From Acetispira formosa (nom. nud.) (GTDB lineage: Bacteria > Desulfobacterota > Desulfarculia > Adiutricales > Adiutricaceae): a DNA stretch of 64,000 nt. Location: contig CP026657.1 in NCBI GenBank assembly GCA_023525915.1, positions 2,752,001 to 2,816,000 of the forward strand, read 5' to 3'. A program made the translations under genes and the position numbers. Positions 63,935 through 64,000 of this stretch are shown in pieces. Every line of letters begins with the position of its first letter. Position 1 is the stretch's first letter. The notes under the pieces were generated by a model. The model was given only the letters and a program-made list of their open reading frames with translations. It did no database searches and was not told where the DNA came from.

Positions 63935-64000
63935 CTAAGGTTCTAAAAATTTACCTGGCCTAATATCAAACGCATCAGCAAAGGCAAATAATGTTTTCAA
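63935..64000 (-). CDS. C-terminal end of an XRE-type HTH regulator, cut by the window
   Basis: Only 21 codons are visible, from the stop at 63935-63937 back to the window edge. They read LKTLFAFADAFDIRPGKFLEP. The pattern TLFAFADAFDIRPGKF is the fourth and fifth helix region of the Cro/CI (XRE) fold, where the usual consensus is LxxIAxALxVxPxxLL. It could be a phage repressor or a chromosomal regulator. The rest lies outside the window. Confidence 0.72.
   Translation of the reverse strand: MKTLFAFADAFDIRPGKFLEP

Overview
The window looks like a chromosomal segment of an anaerobic, flagellated, Gram-negative bacterium, most like a deltaproteobacterium (Desulfobacterota) with the acetyl-CoA (Wood-Ljungdahl) pathway. 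The grounds are acsB, acsC and acsE in a row, a sigma-54 promoter in front of flgB, a CsrA/FliW pair, OmpA and lipoprotein genes, and a xerC-hslVU block. A gut or host-associated relative of the Adiutricales is possible, but that is a guess from gene content. No tRNA or rRNA gene was seen.

Layout. 1-4.3 kb: acetyl-CoA synthase (cut by the window edge), corrinoid protein large subunit and methyltransferase. 6.0-9.0 kb: two membrane proteins and an AbgB-like M20 amidohydrolase. 9.0-10.9 kb: trmL, then flgB-flgC-fliE behind a sigma-54 promoter. 11-15.8 kb: small unknown genes, an M23 peptidase and comM. 16.2-19.3 kb: two leucine-rich-repeat proteins. 19.5-21.1 kb: a QueG-like Fe-S protein and a MarR regulator that share a palindromic operator. 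22-27 kb: an Nfu protein, an OmpA protein and a hybrid sensor kinase. 28-33.6 kb: csrA, fliW, xerC, two DUF2628 proteins, hslV and hslU. 33.7-36.9 kb: argB-argD-argF. 37.4-41.5 kb: surface-sugar type genes. 41.8-45.6 kb: a BCCT transporter, an SDR, GlpP and a YcxB-like protein. 46-62.4 kb: a leftward T7/BPP-1-like phage late module (terminase to lysis) with a collagen-like tail fibre but no integrase or replication genes. 62.6-64 kb: a lipoprotein, an eCIS-core (DUF4157) protein and the end of an XRE regulator.

The most unusual content is the dispersed, structured repeats. Family A: three palindromes of about 830-845 bp (4.4, 21.1, 47.2 kb). Family B: three double-hairpin elements of about 400-426 bp (11.8, 27.4, 36.9 kb). 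Family C: a MITE-like element of about 173 bp with terminal inverted repeats. One insertion has a 12-bp target duplication; another is nested inside an older copy with an 11-bp duplication. Family D (54.8 and 63.1 kb) and two related hairpins at 59.9-60.1 kb have near-perfect long stems and lie between genes, mostly in the phage module. Family F: a repeat of about 75 bp with three copies, one of which supplies the 3' end of glpP. No gene in the window is an obvious transposase for any of them, so they look non-autonomous.

Working together: the acs genes make acetyl-CoA from methyl-tetrahydrofolate and CO. CsrA/FliW and sigma-54 point to staged flagellar control. The phage module encodes packaging, capsid, short tail and lysis, but cannot replicate or integrate from what is visible here.
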